Shown piece by piece: positions 17,936-27,808 of a DNA stretch of 64,000 bases. The notes beneath the pieces were generated by a model. That model ran no database searches. It saw only the letters and a list, made by a program, of their open reading frames with translations, and was not told the origin of the DNA. Every line of letters begins with the position of its first letter. Within the stretch, counting starts at the first letter, position 1. Origin of the DNA: Tamlana sp. 2_MG-2023 (GTDB taxonomy: Bacteria > Bacteroidota > Bacteroidia > Flavobacteriales > Flavobacteriaceae); assembly GCF_030548465.1 (NCBI RefSeq), contig NZ_JAUOSF010000008.1, positions 1-64,000 of the forward strand, given 5' to 3'. Both the position numbers and the translations under genes were made by a program.

Positions 17936-19850
17936 AACATCTTACCTCAAATAGCTTCACGCTTTCGGCGCCATATGTCTCTGTCATTTTTATCCTGATA
18001 GCAGTCACTGATTTACTTTCAAAATTAAACTTAATCAGGCGTGTTCTATTATTATCTATATGACCTAAATTTTGCCATTGACCATTAATACGGCCTTGCA
18101 AACTTAAACTTTTCAGCATTTCTTTTGGCACACCATTATAATACAAATCATCATTCCTACTATCTTTACGCATCATTATGTTACGTTTTACATTGGTATC
18201 GCACTTAAGCTCTACTTTAGATATCGACTGAGGCGACTCCCATTCCAGTTGAAGTTCAGCGGACAATCCATCCGATTGCCAATGATTAATAGCACCATCA
18301 ATATCCCTAGACATCCCGTTAGTTAAATTTTTAGCATCTCCTGAAGACGTAGTGGATCCAAAAATCAAATTTGCTTTTCTTGCCAAGTCATTGGCATCAT
18401 TTGCGGGCCTATTAGGAATAAATGCATCGTCACGAAGTAACATTTCTTGCAACTCATTAATATGAGATTTTGTAACCTCTCTAGGCAAAATATTTTCGCT
18501 GTTACAAATGGTTGCTGCCGTTCCCACAGCCTGTCCCTGCAATGCACAGGTGGCCATAATTCTAGACGAAGATAGCGCAATATGAGTTTGACTAACATTA
18601 CGCCCAGCAAACATTAAATTAGATATATTTTTTGAATATAAGGCTCTAAAAGGAAACTCATAAACATTCTTAAAATGGTAATGAAAATAACTTGGCGGTT
18701 CTGATATATTTTCGATACCTCCGGGGTTATGCTCATCTAAGGACCAACCACCAAAAGCCACAGCATCAAAGAAGTGCTTATGCCCTGTCATGTCTTTTTC
18801 TGAAACAAAATAATCGCCAATAAAACGACGAGATTCACGTCTACACGGTAGAGAACCTACCCAATCCAACGCTAAATTTTCTGCCTCAGGGAAATTACCA
18901 GAGTTTTTAATATAATCCCAAACCCCGTGTAAATACCCCATTAATTTATGTCGATTTTCTTCAAAATCTGCAATAATATCATCGTCGCTTCCAACTTCTA
19001 TCCACCAAATTCCTTCATGATATCCAGCAAATTTTCTTCTTTTACTAGCGCCTTCATGAGTATATTTTATGGCGTATGATGGTGGAGAATATTTCATAGG
19101 TCGCCCCATATCTTTTGAAGACATTAAGAGTGTTGCTCCCATCTGCCAACCATCTGGTTCATCAGGCGCATAGGTTTCATTAAATTCTGCCTTTCCTTCT
19201 CTACCCGTTCTGTATTCGGCTCCTGCGGTAGCCGCCAATAAACCATCACCAGAACAATCAATAAAAATAGGCGCATTTATGGTGTACAGCATTTCAGTAG
19301 TAGCCTGCCAGCATAAGGCTGACTTTATTTTATCACCATCCATTACTGCTTCAATAGCCTGTGTATTTAGCATCAATGTGATATTGGGTTCTCTCACCAC
19401 AAAATCATACATCACATGGTCAAAAACTGGGAAAGATTCCTGTTCGTTTTCAAATCTATTATGCAATAATATCTCTTCTATAATACCCGTTTCTCGTTCT
19501 GCTTGACCACCAATATCGTTAACCCCATTTAAATGCACACGCATTTCGCTAGACGCATTACCGCCAAGGACTGGTCTGTCTTGAATCAAAACCGTTTTAG
19601 ACCCATTACGTGCGGCTGCAACAGCTGCACAAATACCTGCCGCACCACCACCAATAACCGCAACATCATATCCAACAGTCTTCTTTCGGTTTGGCATGCC
19701 TGTTTTTCCCGTACCCAAATGATACCACTTGTCCTGATCTCTATCGTATACCATGTCTTTAGCGCCAGAACACGAACTCGCAATCATAGGTACAACACCT
19801 GCAGCAATAGCTGCTTTAGAACCTTTTTTAAAAAACTCTCTTCTTTTCAT
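17928..19850 (-). CDS. Exported FAD-dependent oxidoreductase with C-terminal F5/8-like domain
   Basis: The protein has 640 residues. A Tat-like N-terminus (MKRREFFKKGSKAAIAAG) is followed by SSCSG, so it is exported and possibly lipid-anchored. A Rossmann FAD-binding motif, VAVIGGGAAGICAAVAAARNG, begins near residue 45, with the GGNASSEMRVHLNG signature of the FAD_oxidored family. The region about 520-640 looks like a galactose-binding (F5/8 type C) beta-sandwich, which may bind the glycan. Such proteins are frequent beside sulfatases and glycosidases in marine Bacteroidota, but their substrates are mostly unknown. It is co-transcribed with the SGAT-motif protein, the CstA-type carrier and two sulfatases. 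It may oxidise a sugar released by them. Confidence 0.85.
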   Translation of the reverse strand: MKRREFFKKGSKAAIAAGVVPMIASSCSGAKDMVYDRDQDKWYHLGTGKTGMPNRKKTVGYDVAVIGGGAAGICAAVAAARNGSKTVLIQDRPVLGGNASSEMRVHLNGVNDIGGQAERETGIIEEILLHNRFENEQESFPVFDHVMYDFVVREPNITLMLNTQAIEAVMDGDKIKSALCWQATTEMLYTINAPIFIDCSGDGLLAATAGAEYRTGREGKAEFNETYAPDEPDGWQMGATLLMSSKDMGRPMKYSPPSYAIKYTHEGASKRRKFAGYHEGIWWIEVGSDDDIIADFEENRHKLMGYLHGVWDYIKNSGNFPEAENLALDWVGSLPCRRESRRFIGDYFVSEKDMTGHKHFFDAVAFGGWSLDEHNPGGIENISEPPSYFHYHFKNVYEFPFRALYSKNISNLMFAGRNVSQTHIALSSSRIMATCALQGQAVGTAATICNSENILPREVTKSHINELQEMLLRDDAFIPNRPANDANDLARKANLIFGSTTSSGDAKNLTNGMSRDIDGAINHWQSDGLSAELQLEWESPQSISKVELKCDTNVKRNIMMRKDSRNDDLYYNGVPKEMLKSLSLQGRINGQWQNLGHIDNNRTRLIKFNFESKSVTAIRIKMTETYGAESVKLFEVRCYA

Positions 19851-19862
19851 CTTCCTAATTTT

Positions 19863-21503
19863 TTATTGATTTACATGAGGGCGATTGCCCTGCCATCCTT
19901 TATTGAATTGAGCCATCAGTTTAGCTACCAATTCTGGATGATTATTTGCTATATTCTTGGTTTCATTTGAGTCTGTACTGTGATCGTACAACTCAATAAA
20001 CACGGGCTCCTTTTCTAATTCCTCTCTGTCTTTCCATAGAATAAAGCGATACTGCTCGGTTCGCATCGCATAACCCATTAATGTATTTTCAAACATCTCC
20101 CTATCCCATGTATCTCCTTGCTGCTTAATAATACGTGCTTCAACCTCTTCCAACAAAGGACCAAAATAGGTTTCCCGCATAGCTGGACGAATAGGATATG
20201 CACCCCATTCTCTTAAAGCAGGAGATGGAAACTGACTAAAAACGGCTGTTTTCCAAGGTACATCAGGTTCGTTTATCAAAGGCACAAAACTAGTGCCTTC
20301 AACATGTTTTGGAATATCTAAACCTGCTAATTCTGATAAAGTTGGGTACATATCAATTAATTCCACTAAGGCATCGGTTGTTTTCCCTTGACTGCCTTTG
20401 GGCATATCTGGTGTCCAAATCATCATGGGGACTCGCGTTGCAATTTCATAATTTGTTGCTTTTCCCCATATACCCATATCACCTAAATGCCAACCATGGT
20501 CACTCCACACGATAATTATGGTGTTGTCTCTAATTCCAGCCTCTTCTAGGCCTGATATCATTTTTCCAATTTGGGCATCTACATAACTCACACAGGCTAA
20601 ATAGGCGTGTTTTAAAGTCTTAGCCAATTCGGCATCAATAGGGCCTTTTTTAGGTATACCGCTCCGAACTCGTAACTCAAAAGATGGGTGCAGCCCCATT
20701 TGAGCACCATTAAGAGGCATGGTATCTTGAGCTGTTAATGTAATTTTATCCCTATCATACAAATCCCAATATTTCTTTGGAGCCACCCAATTGAGGTGTG
20801 GTTTATTAAAACCTAAGCCTAAGAAAAAGGGGGTATCTCCTTTTGATAGCATGTCTTTCATGGTTGCAATGGCCAATTCGGTATTATACCCATCACTATA
20901 GGTATTATCAGGCACATCGGCACTTTCATAAGCTTGCCCCATGGCTAAGCCATATTTGGCCACATCACCATATTTGGCAATCATATCCTTACGAGTTTCA
21001 GCACGTTCTTTAATGTTCTTTTCTAAAGCAAAACCAACAGGAGATTTTATTCCTTTTGAAGTCATACTGTCTATAGCAGGTAATCTGCTCCATGATTTTT
21101 CATCATCTAAATCGCCGTGATGAAAAATTTTCCCAGTATAAACTGTTTCATAACCATTATTCTTAAAATGTTGTGGCAGTGTCACCACATCGGGGTTAAC
21201 ATCTCTAAATTTTATATAATTATGAAAAACCCCACTAGTCTCTGGTCGGATACCTGTTAATAAACTCGCCCTACTTGGTCCGCAAATAGCTTGTTGGCAA
21301 TAAGCATTTTGAAACAATATCCCTTGACTTGCTAACTTATCTAAATTCGGACTGATAGCTATATCAGAACCATAACAACCTAATTCTGGACGTAAGTCAT
21401 CTATACCTATAAATAGTATGTTTGGCTTTGAAGGGGTTACATTTGATTTATGTTCACAACTACAAAAAGTAATTATAAAAATCAACAAGATAAGTGGTTT
21501 CAT
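19863..21503 (-). CDS. S1 sulfatase of the iduronate-2-sulfatase-like group, lipoprotein
   Basis: The 546-residue protein has a short signal peptide with CSC at 14-16, where lipidation is likely. The metal motif is IDDLRPE (34-40), and the formylglycine motif CGPSR starts at Cys 74. The IDDLRPELGCYG and WSDHGWHLGD wording is typical of iduronate-2-sulfatase-like S1 enzymes. It is strikingly similar along its full length to the sulfatase at 31334-32992, so the two are paralogues. It heads the operon running to 13829, and its upstream region carries a plain -7 element but not the GGTAA pair seen at the paralogue. Confidence 0.93.
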   Translation of the reverse strand: MKPLILLIFIITFCSCEHKSNVTPSKPNILFIGIDDLRPELGCYGSDIAISPNLDKLASQGILFQNAYCQQAICGPSRASLLTGIRPETSGVFHNYIKFRDVNPDVVTLPQHFKNNGYETVYTGKIFHHGDLDDEKSWSRLPAIDSMTSKGIKSPVGFALEKNIKERAETRKDMIAKYGDVAKYGLAMGQAYESADVPDNTYSDGYNTELAIATMKDMLSKGDTPFFLGLGFNKPHLNWVAPKKYWDLYDRDKITLTAQDTMPLNGAQMGLHPSFELRVRSGIPKKGPIDAELAKTLKHAYLACVSYVDAQIGKMISGLEEAGIRDNTIIIVWSDHGWHLGDMGIWGKATNYEIATRVPMMIWTPDMPKGSQGKTTDALVELIDMYPTLSELAGLDIPKHVEGTSFVPLINEPDVPWKTAVFSQFPSPALREWGAYPIRPAMRETYFGPLLEEVEARIIKQQGDTWDREMFENTLMGYAMRTEQYRFILWKDREELEKEPVFIELYDHSTDSNETKNIANNHPELVAKLMAQFNKGWQGNRPHVNQ

Positions 21504-21524
21504 TTAAAATTTAATTTAGTATAC

Positions 21525-21532
21525 CAAACATA
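21525..21532 (-). promoter_or_regulatory. Candidate -7 element of the 21503-13829 operon
   Basis: On the minus strand the sequence reads TATGTTTG, an exact TAnnTTTG match, 21 bases before the sulfatase start codon. A CAAA (minus TTTG) at 21555-21558 could be the -33 element at slightly long spacing. No GGTAA half-site sits at the position found in the other promoters. The divergent regulator gene starts at 21641. Confidence 0.4.
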
Positions 21533-21640
21533 CAATCAAAAGGTAATTAACACACAAAAAACACCATTACAAAAACTTAATATCGATTAATTTCACTAAA
21601 TTTACAACTTAACAAACAACAAAAAATAAATCATAACAAC

Positions 21641-23251
21641 TTGTTAATATTCAAGAAACTAACCCTTAAATACAACTTAAAAACATTTATTATAATACTT
21701 AATTTAAGTATTACAACACTATTACATGGACAACAATTTAAAACATATTATGACTTTGGGATCATACAAAAAAACACAGATTTAGACTCCGTTACAGTCA
21801 TTTTAAACAACGTAAAAAAAGAAGCTAAAGTCACAAACAACAAACATAAGTTAATCCATTATTTAATCACCAAAAGTGCTTATGGACGATTTACGCTTAA
21901 TTATGACGATACTTTTAAAAATGCTGGTGAGGCTTTATTTTTGTCTGAAGAAATAAGAGACACTCTTTTAATAGCCAAAGCTCACGAAGAACTAGGTGTT
22001 TTAAGTTATATGTTTAAGCAAGATGCCGAAGCAGGGTTCAACTTTAAAAAAGCAAATAAATTTTACAATGTTGCTTTTAATCAAGGAACATGTAGCACAT
22101 TAGACGTATTAAGATCTTATTATAATTTAATAATGTATAACCAACGCATTAGTGATGACAGAAGACTTAAAATACTTATAGACACATGTGATTCCATAGC
22201 GAAGGAAGTAAATAAATTTGATGTTTATCAAATTTATTTAGATGAAAAACGTGCAAGTATTGAAGAGCGCAATAACAATTACCATACTGCTTTAGGGCTT
22301 CTTCAAAACTCGGTTTCAAAAATTCAAAATTTAAAGCCCAAAGCATACCATTTTCACAAAAATTTTTTAACTATACTTTATGCAAGAATTGGGAGTATTT
22401 ACTTAAAGAAAAACAACCCTGAATTAGCTAAACAATATTTTGAAAAATCACTAAATGCACCGGATTACTTTAACGAAGCAACCTTTTACAGGGCTTTTAT
22501 TAATACGCAATACGCCGAAGTTTTATTTAACCAAGAACATTATAACGAAGCTTATAAAAAGCTTAAAGAAGCTAGCTTAATTAATGATCAGTATTTAAAC
22601 CCTAGAAATGATAATAATGCTGGTTTTTTAACCGTTAAAGACCAATACAAAGAACAAATTGATGCAAAAAACAAACAAATTAATACTCAGAAAATAGCGT
22701 TAGCCAAAAGAACACAAGAAGCTTTACAATCAAAGGTTTTATTATTCATAGTGCTTTTTGTAAGCGTCATAATAGGATTGATTATTAGGTCGAGAATAAA
22801 GCAACAAAAACATCAAAAAATTGAAAGAAGCTCACAAGATCTAATTGATATTAAAAATAAAGAACTCACTACAAGCACACTTCAGCTTATTGAAAAAGAA
22901 GAAATCATCAATAAACTCAGCAATTATATTAAAAACAATGATAAAAGCGCTAGTTCAAAACCTTTAATTAAATCAATTGAAAATCAGTCGGAAAGCTTAT
23001 GGGATGCTTTTAATAAACGTTTTGTGTCTCAAAATATTGGTTTTTATGAACGCTTACAAGAAAAAGTGCCCAATTTAAGTGCAGCAGACCTTAAAATATG
23101 TGCGTTAATAAAATTAAATTTTACTGGAAAAGAAATGTCTTATTTATTAGGCATTTCCTTAGGAAGTGTACATGTAGCACGTCATAGACTGAGAAAAAAA
23201 ATGAAGCTAAAGAGAAATATAAACTTAACCAACTTTATAAATTCAATTTAA
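21641..23251 (+). CDS. Membrane TPR regulator with C-terminal LuxR-like HTH
   Basis: This 536-residue regulator has a signal peptide or first hydrophobic segment (about residues 12-30). TPR-like helical repeats follow (about 50-330), then one transmembrane segment at about 367-384, a coiled coil at about 390-430, and a cytoplasmic HTH at about 480-530 (LSAADLKICALIKLNFTGKEMSYLLGIS). This layout is common in flavobacteria and in other species sits beside PULs. The start is a TTG codon, since no ATG suits the signal peptide. It is divergent from the sulfatase/FAD oxidoreductase operon, whose regulation it most plausibly senses. No sensor kinase domain is present, so signalling is probably direct through the membrane. 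Confidence 0.85.
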   Translation: MLIFKKLTLKYNLKTFIIILNLSITTLLHGQQFKTYYDFGIIQKNTDLDSVTVILNNVKKEAKVTNNKHKLIHYLITKSAYGRFTLNYDDTFKNAGEALFLSEEIRDTLLIAKAHEELGVLSYMFKQDAEAGFNFKKANKFYNVAFNQGTCSTLDVLRSYYNLIMYNQRISDDRRLKILIDTCDSIAKEVNKFDVYQIYLDEKRASIEERNNNYHTALGLLQNSVSKIQNLKPKAYHFHKNFLTILYARIGSIYLKKNNPELAKQYFEKSLNAPDYFNEATFYRAFINTQYAEVLFNQEHYNEAYKKLKEASLINDQYLNPRNDNNAGFLTVKDQYKEQIDAKNKQINTQKIALAKRTQEALQSKVLLFIVLFVSVIIGLIIRSRIKQQKHQKIERSSQDLIDIKNKELTTSTLQLIEKEEIINKLSNYIKNNDKSASSKPLIKSIENQSESLWDAFNKRFVSQNIGFYERLQEKVPNLSAADLKICALIKLNFTGKEMSYLLGISLGSVHVARHRLRKKMKLKRNINLTNFINSI

Positions 23252-23408
23252 TATTTGCAATTACTTCAAATCTAAAATTGTAAAGTTTACATTTTTTAGA
23301 ATAGTGTCATCTTTAGTACTGTTAAAATTTGTGCGCTAACTAAACTGTTTATGGCAACTACGATAATTAGGCTGGAAAACACTTTTTTCACAACCTTAGA
23401 TGATACTA

Positions 23409-24326
23409 TTATTTCTTTTTCCAAATCCTAATATAATCCACAAACATAGTGGTTGGCATGCCTTCCAGTTGTTTTTTTGCCTCTTCATCTTCTAAAGGGT
23501 TTACGGCTCGATTGGCGTTATCGAAAAACTTTACAAAGGGACGTCTTAAACCGAGGGACGCCGTGACATGCATTGGCCTGTACCAATCTGTATTTGGTTT
23601 TCGGGCTATTTCCACACCATCAACATACCATATAATTTCATTTTCATTCACTTCGCAACCGTACACATGATAATTTTGGCTTGGATCATCATTAAGTCTA
23701 TACTTATTCAATTGTGTTTCTTCATGCTGTTTTGGGCGAAACCACACATCTTTTCCGTCAATCTTTTTAACAAGATGCAGGTTATGGTCGGTATCCCTTA
23801 TGTCATCTTGGTGCCCATCAAACCAATCGAACTGTTGCAGCTCCACCACATCAATTTCACAATACACCGTTTTACCTTCCGCAACGGTTCTATCAAAATC
23901 ACTGTACAACCAAAACGAAGGACAAACGCCATAGCCGTTTTTTGGTCCGGGTACATCGATTACTGCCCCTTTAATTCTGGCTTCGACATACCCTGTAGTA
24001 AATGTGCCTTTAGATTTTAAAATACCCGATTTAAAATATGTTCCATTATCGGATAAGTTGTTTTCATTATGACGCATAGTTAATTCTGCTACGCCATTGT
24101 TAATGTTAACATTCGATTCATTATTCCACTTCCAACCGGTAGTATTAGGTAAAGCATTTGATTTATACCATTTATTCCAATCTACTTTATCACTATCAAA
24201 TTCATCTGATAAATCATCTACTAGTTGCCATTTACTATCAGGTTTTGAAGACACTGTAGGGTTCTGCCCCTGTATCAAACAAATAGGCAACAAAATAAAG
24301 GTAAATATAAAAGCGACTCTGTTCAT
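23409..24326 (-). CDS. GH16 kappa-carrageenase-like endo-glycosidase
   Basis: The 305-residue secreted protein has a signal peptide (cleaved near IQGQ). The GH16 catalytic motif EIDVVE is at residues 157-162, with Glu 157 as nucleophile and Glu 162 as acid/base. Several stretches resemble what I recall of Pseudoalteromonas kappa-carrageenase: EIDVVEL, then SDHNLH-like DTDHNLH, WYVDG, a GLR-x-P segment, and a final GMPTTMFVDYIRIW. This puts it nearer GH16_17 or GH16_13 (carrageenan/furcellaran) than the three other GH16 enzymes in the window. It is the last gene of the operon starting at 32992, two bases after the clan GH-A hydrolase gene. No sorting domain is present, so it is probably periplasmic or released. 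Confidence 0.88.
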   Translation of the reverse strand: MNRVAFIFTFILLPICLIQGQNPTVSSKPDSKWQLVDDLSDEFDSDKVDWNKWYKSNALPNTTGWKWNNESNVNINNGVAELTMRHNENNLSDNGTYFKSGILKSKGTFTTGYVEARIKGAVIDVPGPKNGYGVCPSFWLYSDFDRTVAEGKTVYCEIDVVELQQFDWFDGHQDDIRDTDHNLHLVKKIDGKDVWFRPKQHEETQLNKYRLNDDPSQNYHVYGCEVNENEIIWYVDGVEIARKPNTDWYRPMHVTASLGLRRPFVKFFDNANRAVNPLEDEEAKKQLEGMPTTMFVDYIRIWKKK

Positions 24327-24328
24327 AC

Positions 24329-26710
24329 TTATTTAATTTCAAGCAGCAGCACTTCTTCTGAAGCTAAGTTAAACTCCGATTCAACAGGGTTCGATGTCAT
24401 TAAATTTTTGATACTAATTGGCGCTCCCGATTTTAAAGACACTTTAATTTTAGCTGTATTGTGCCCAACATTCAATAAGTTCACCAAATACGAACCATCT
24501 TTTTGTTCTACCACTCGCGAAATGGTGGTTTTAAAATCTTGTCCGTTATCGGACTCTACAATAACATCTGGCATTAAATTACTGACTTCAGCTAATCCAA
24601 TTTCTTTTATTTCCGACAAACTTGCATTTTCTAAAACAATTAATTTCCCGTTTTCTGCTGCTAGTTTTTGGCTACGTTTCTTACCATATTCGTTCATAGA
24701 AAGGCTTTCCTTTGCATCTAAAATAACGGTACCACCTTGGTTTAAAAATTGTTGCAAAGCGTTGAATTCGGCATCTGTTACGAATTTAGTTTTATACACC
24801 ATTACGGTATTCCAAGTGTTATTATCTTGTTTTTCGATAATATTTTTGGTTACAAACCCTAATGGTAATCCTTCAAAAAACAGCGATTTGTACAATTTAC
24901 CTGTTTGCGTCATATAATTAGGGGTATTAATAGCTGACGTTTCAGAATAAAACAAACGTAGTGGACGTGGTTGTTTACGTAGTTCTATGATTTCTTCTGA
25001 AAACGAATTCAAATCATACATGACTTGAGTTACTTCATTTGAAACATGAGGTTGCATATTGTTTGAACCTGCAAAAGCACCTCCTAAACCAGGATCGAAG
25101 AAATCTAAATCGCCTTCTAACCTATCCTCTGGAGAACCGTCTGGATCGCGTGCCCAAAACCACCCCATATTGGCATCCATGCCCATTAATGTTGCCAACC
25201 AATACACATTTCGCACATAGCTGGTTCTGGTATCTAAATCGCGCCACATTCCTGAAGACAGAAAATGAGATTCTGAATTTATATTAATTTTATTTGGACC
25301 TACCGATTCTAAAAAGTCGTGTAAAATAGCCATTCCATCCCACTTGTAGGCGTAATTTTTGTGCCAATCTGAATTGATATGCGGGCGAATACTCGGGCTC
25401 CCCAGAGCTTTAGCATCGTGCCCTATCATAGTCGTTAATTCGGTTAAGGCTTCAAAATCCATTCCGTGTGAACGCGAATCTTCATAAAATGTTCGAGGGA
25501 ATAATTTAATATGAGTATCGGCATCTGGATTTACAGCATGCAATTCGTCTTGCATAAACTTAAACCACGATGTACTTCTGTGCATATTGTAACGACACCA
25601 ATCAAACCATACCGGTTGGCCTTGTAATGCCGAATCGATAGGAACTTCTATTTCAATGCTATTGAAATTAGCAAATGAGGTATCCCAATTCGCATTTAGT
25701 GCGGTAATGTTATTATTATATTTTTCCTTTAACCAGCTTCTAAAATTATTTAAAGTATATTTTGAAATACCATTCATTTCTTTATAACGGTACGTCCAGT
25801 GGTCCTTTTCAGAATACCAGTGCGGCTCGTTGGCAAAAACAAAGCCTAATTCGGTCACTTTTTTTCCTTTGGTTAATTCACCTGTTTTACGGATTATTTT
25901 CCCCCATAAATCTCTTGCAACTGGATTATCGATATCGAAACCTGTAAATAAAGAACGGCCTTTTCTAATTTCTGGTTCTTGCTTTTCTACCCATTCTGGA
26001 ATCCCCATAGACCAATAGTATAAAAAGCCAATATTGGTGTCTGGAATTTCTGTTAATTCTTTCAATAACTCTTCATCGAAGGTACCATCCTCTTTTAATA
26101 AAAAGGAGTTTATAGCACGATCGTGGTCTACCGGGTATAAGTTTTCTCCACCATGGTAAAGCGCTCCAAGGTGGTCATTATAAACCTGCGTGTTAGTTAA
26201 GGGTTGTCCAACTGTTTTAGAGAAATAATCGTATGGAAACGATGGTTTACCGTTACTTACAATCATATTATCGCTTGTTTTGGCATTTTGCCAATCGACT
26301 TTATGTACTGGACGACGCTTAATTTCGCCATTAAGTTCTTTATTTAAATCTGCAATACTTTTATCTAAAATCTGAATAACCTTTTCACGTTCAAAATCTG
26401 GTAATGCTTTAGCCAGAGAATCCTTATCTTCAGCATAAAAGCGCTCATACCCAAATGTTTTTGAAACAGCTTCTTGATTGTTTTCATCCCAATTGGCGAA
26501 TTTTAAAAATTCGTTTGCAAACCATAGTGTAGTTTCTTCTCGAGTAACATCTATAGATTTGGCTTTGGCTTTATCCATAAGTCCTTCTAGGGTTTCAATT
26601 TTAGATAAAGCGTCTTGTTCGAGTGTTTTTTTCGACTCACAAGACCACATACTTGCCACTAGAAACATGCCAATAGTTAGATTTAAGAAATTAGATTTTA
26701 AAATATCCAT
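24329..26710 (-). CDS. Clan GH-A glycoside hydrolase lipoprotein, galactosidase-like
   Basis: The 793-residue lipoprotein has lipid Cys 24 in MWSC. A central TIM-barrel region (about 160-560) contains FANEPHW with Glu 295 as probable acid/base (the NEP signature of clan GH-A) and INSESHF with Glu 480 as candidate nucleophile. A C-terminal part resembles the GH42 trimerisation/Rossmann region (LFYSETSA, VILDAKESLS). It resembles GH42-related families, and GH167, which acts on carrageenan oligosaccharides, is a good candidate assignment. I infer exo-action on desulfated carrageenan oligosaccharides. It is co-transcribed with two GH16 enzymes and a sulfatase. Confidence 0.78.
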   Translation of the reverse strand: MDILKSNFLNLTIGMFLVASMWSCESKKTLEQDALSKIETLEGLMDKAKAKSIDVTREETTLWFANEFLKFANWDENNQEAVSKTFGYERFYAEDKDSLAKALPDFEREKVIQILDKSIADLNKELNGEIKRRPVHKVDWQNAKTSDNMIVSNGKPSFPYDYFSKTVGQPLTNTQVYNDHLGALYHGGENLYPVDHDRAINSFLLKEDGTFDEELLKELTEIPDTNIGFLYYWSMGIPEWVEKQEPEIRKGRSLFTGFDIDNPVARDLWGKIIRKTGELTKGKKVTELGFVFANEPHWYSEKDHWTYRYKEMNGISKYTLNNFRSWLKEKYNNNITALNANWDTSFANFNSIEIEVPIDSALQGQPVWFDWCRYNMHRSTSWFKFMQDELHAVNPDADTHIKLFPRTFYEDSRSHGMDFEALTELTTMIGHDAKALGSPSIRPHINSDWHKNYAYKWDGMAILHDFLESVGPNKININSESHFLSSGMWRDLDTRTSYVRNVYWLATLMGMDANMGWFWARDPDGSPEDRLEGDLDFFDPGLGGAFAGSNNMQPHVSNEVTQVMYDLNSFSEEIIELRKQPRPLRLFYSETSAINTPNYMTQTGKLYKSLFFEGLPLGFVTKNIIEKQDNNTWNTVMVYKTKFVTDAEFNALQQFLNQGGTVILDAKESLSMNEYGKKRSQKLAAENGKLIVLENASLSEIKEIGLAEVSNLMPDVIVESDNGQDFKTTISRVVEQKDGSYLVNLLNVGHNTAKIKVSLKSGAPISIKNLMTSNPVESEFNLASEEVLLLEIK

Positions 26711-26772
26711 GTTTGCAAAATTTTATTAGTATTTATATTTTGAATGTTTTTATTAAATTTAGAATTGGTACA

Positions 26773-27807
26773 TTATTCTTTTAAATCTATAAATGAAATG
26801 GTGTACGGTTTGCCGTGTTTAGAATTTTTCATGCCTTTTGCTACCATTAAATCGAAATTTGAGATTATTAGTTTACCGTTATAAACAATAACATCTGCTG
26901 GTTGATCTAAACCACCATCTGCCCCGTTGTTATCTGGATACTGCGCTAAAAGTTTTACATTTTGATTGGTATCTATTTTAAAAATTTGGTTTTGCGAAAA
27001 ACCCGCAACATATAAATTACCTTCAGCGTCTATATTAATGCCGTCTGGAGCTGAGTTTATTGGAAGTTTTACGTAAACGGATTCGTTTTCAACTTTTCCA
27101 TCGGCATTTAAAGTCAGTTTATAAATAGTAGCATCCCCTAAATTTCCAACAAACAGGTCACCTTTTTTATTAAAAACCAATCCATCTAGTCCCACTTGAC
27201 GATTTGTATTTTGAGTTGTCGATGTGTAAATTAAGTTAGTATCCTTAGTATCATTATTCACTTTTATATCACGGTCGGTTGTTTTAAAACGGTACACCGC
27301 GCCAACTACTTTATCTGTTTTAAGCTTTGGCAAATTGGTTTGTGTAATATAAACATGTCCTTTATGATAACGAATTCCATTTATTGAATAGAAACCATAA
27401 GCCACAATTTCGGTAGACATTAATTTGTTACCATTGAAAGTCATCCTTAAAATCCTTCCTTTATTTGTTTGGTTATCGCAAACATAGAGTACGCCTTCAT
27501 CATCGTAGGCAATGCCCATAGGTTTAGACATACCAGAAGCTGCTAACACCGGTGTCTCCACTAATTTTGTAACCGTGCCATCTTTAGAAATACGCATTAA
27601 AACTCCTGGTTTTGTTTTGTCGGCATAATTAGGACAAGATAAGGTTAAACTACCGTCTGGTGCCACATCAAAAGCATCTGGTGTTGGACAACTGTCTGGT
27701 AATTCCGTAAATAGTTTTGCGGTTAACAGCATATTATCTTGTGCCGAACATGTTAAAGTTATACAAACAATAAACAGTATGGATTGAATCTTTCTCATTT
27801 TATTCAT
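26773..27807 (-). CDS. Exported SMP-30/gluconolactonase-like beta-propeller
   Basis: The 344-residue protein has a signal peptide (cleaved near CSAQD) and repeated beta-propeller blades of the SMP-30/lactonase type. Examples are GIAYDDEGVLYVCDNQ, DGLVFNKKGDLFVGN and DGINIDAEGNLYVAG, where Asp and Asn would bind the metal. Members hydrolyse sugar lactones or act as binding propellers. In this pathway a periplasmic lactonase would make sense if a sugar aldehyde or hemiacetal is oxidised outside the cytoplasm. It is separated by one base from the CRTAC1-like gene upstream, so it is strictly co-transcribed. Confidence 0.78.
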   Translation of the reverse strand: MNKMRKIQSILFIVCITLTCSAQDNMLLTAKLFTELPDSCPTPDAFDVAPDGSLTLSCPNYADKTKPGVLMRISKDGTVTKLVETPVLAASGMSKPMGIAYDDEGVLYVCDNQTNKGRILRMTFNGNKLMSTEIVAYGFYSINGIRYHKGHVYITQTNLPKLKTDKVVGAVYRFKTTDRDIKVNNDTKDTNLIYTSTTQNTNRQVGLDGLVFNKKGDLFVGNLGDATIYKLTLNADGKVENESVYVKLPINSAPDGINIDAEGNLYVAGFSQNQIFKIDTNQNVKLLAQYPDNNGADGGLDQPADVIVYNGKLIISNFDLMVAKGMKNSKHGKPYTISFIDLKE

Positions 27808-27808
27808 A

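Noticed and set aside
21504-21640. PUL promoter module upstream of the 21503 operon
   Set aside because: A good -7 element is present at 21525-21532, but the expected proximal half-site position (21564-21568) reads CCATT.
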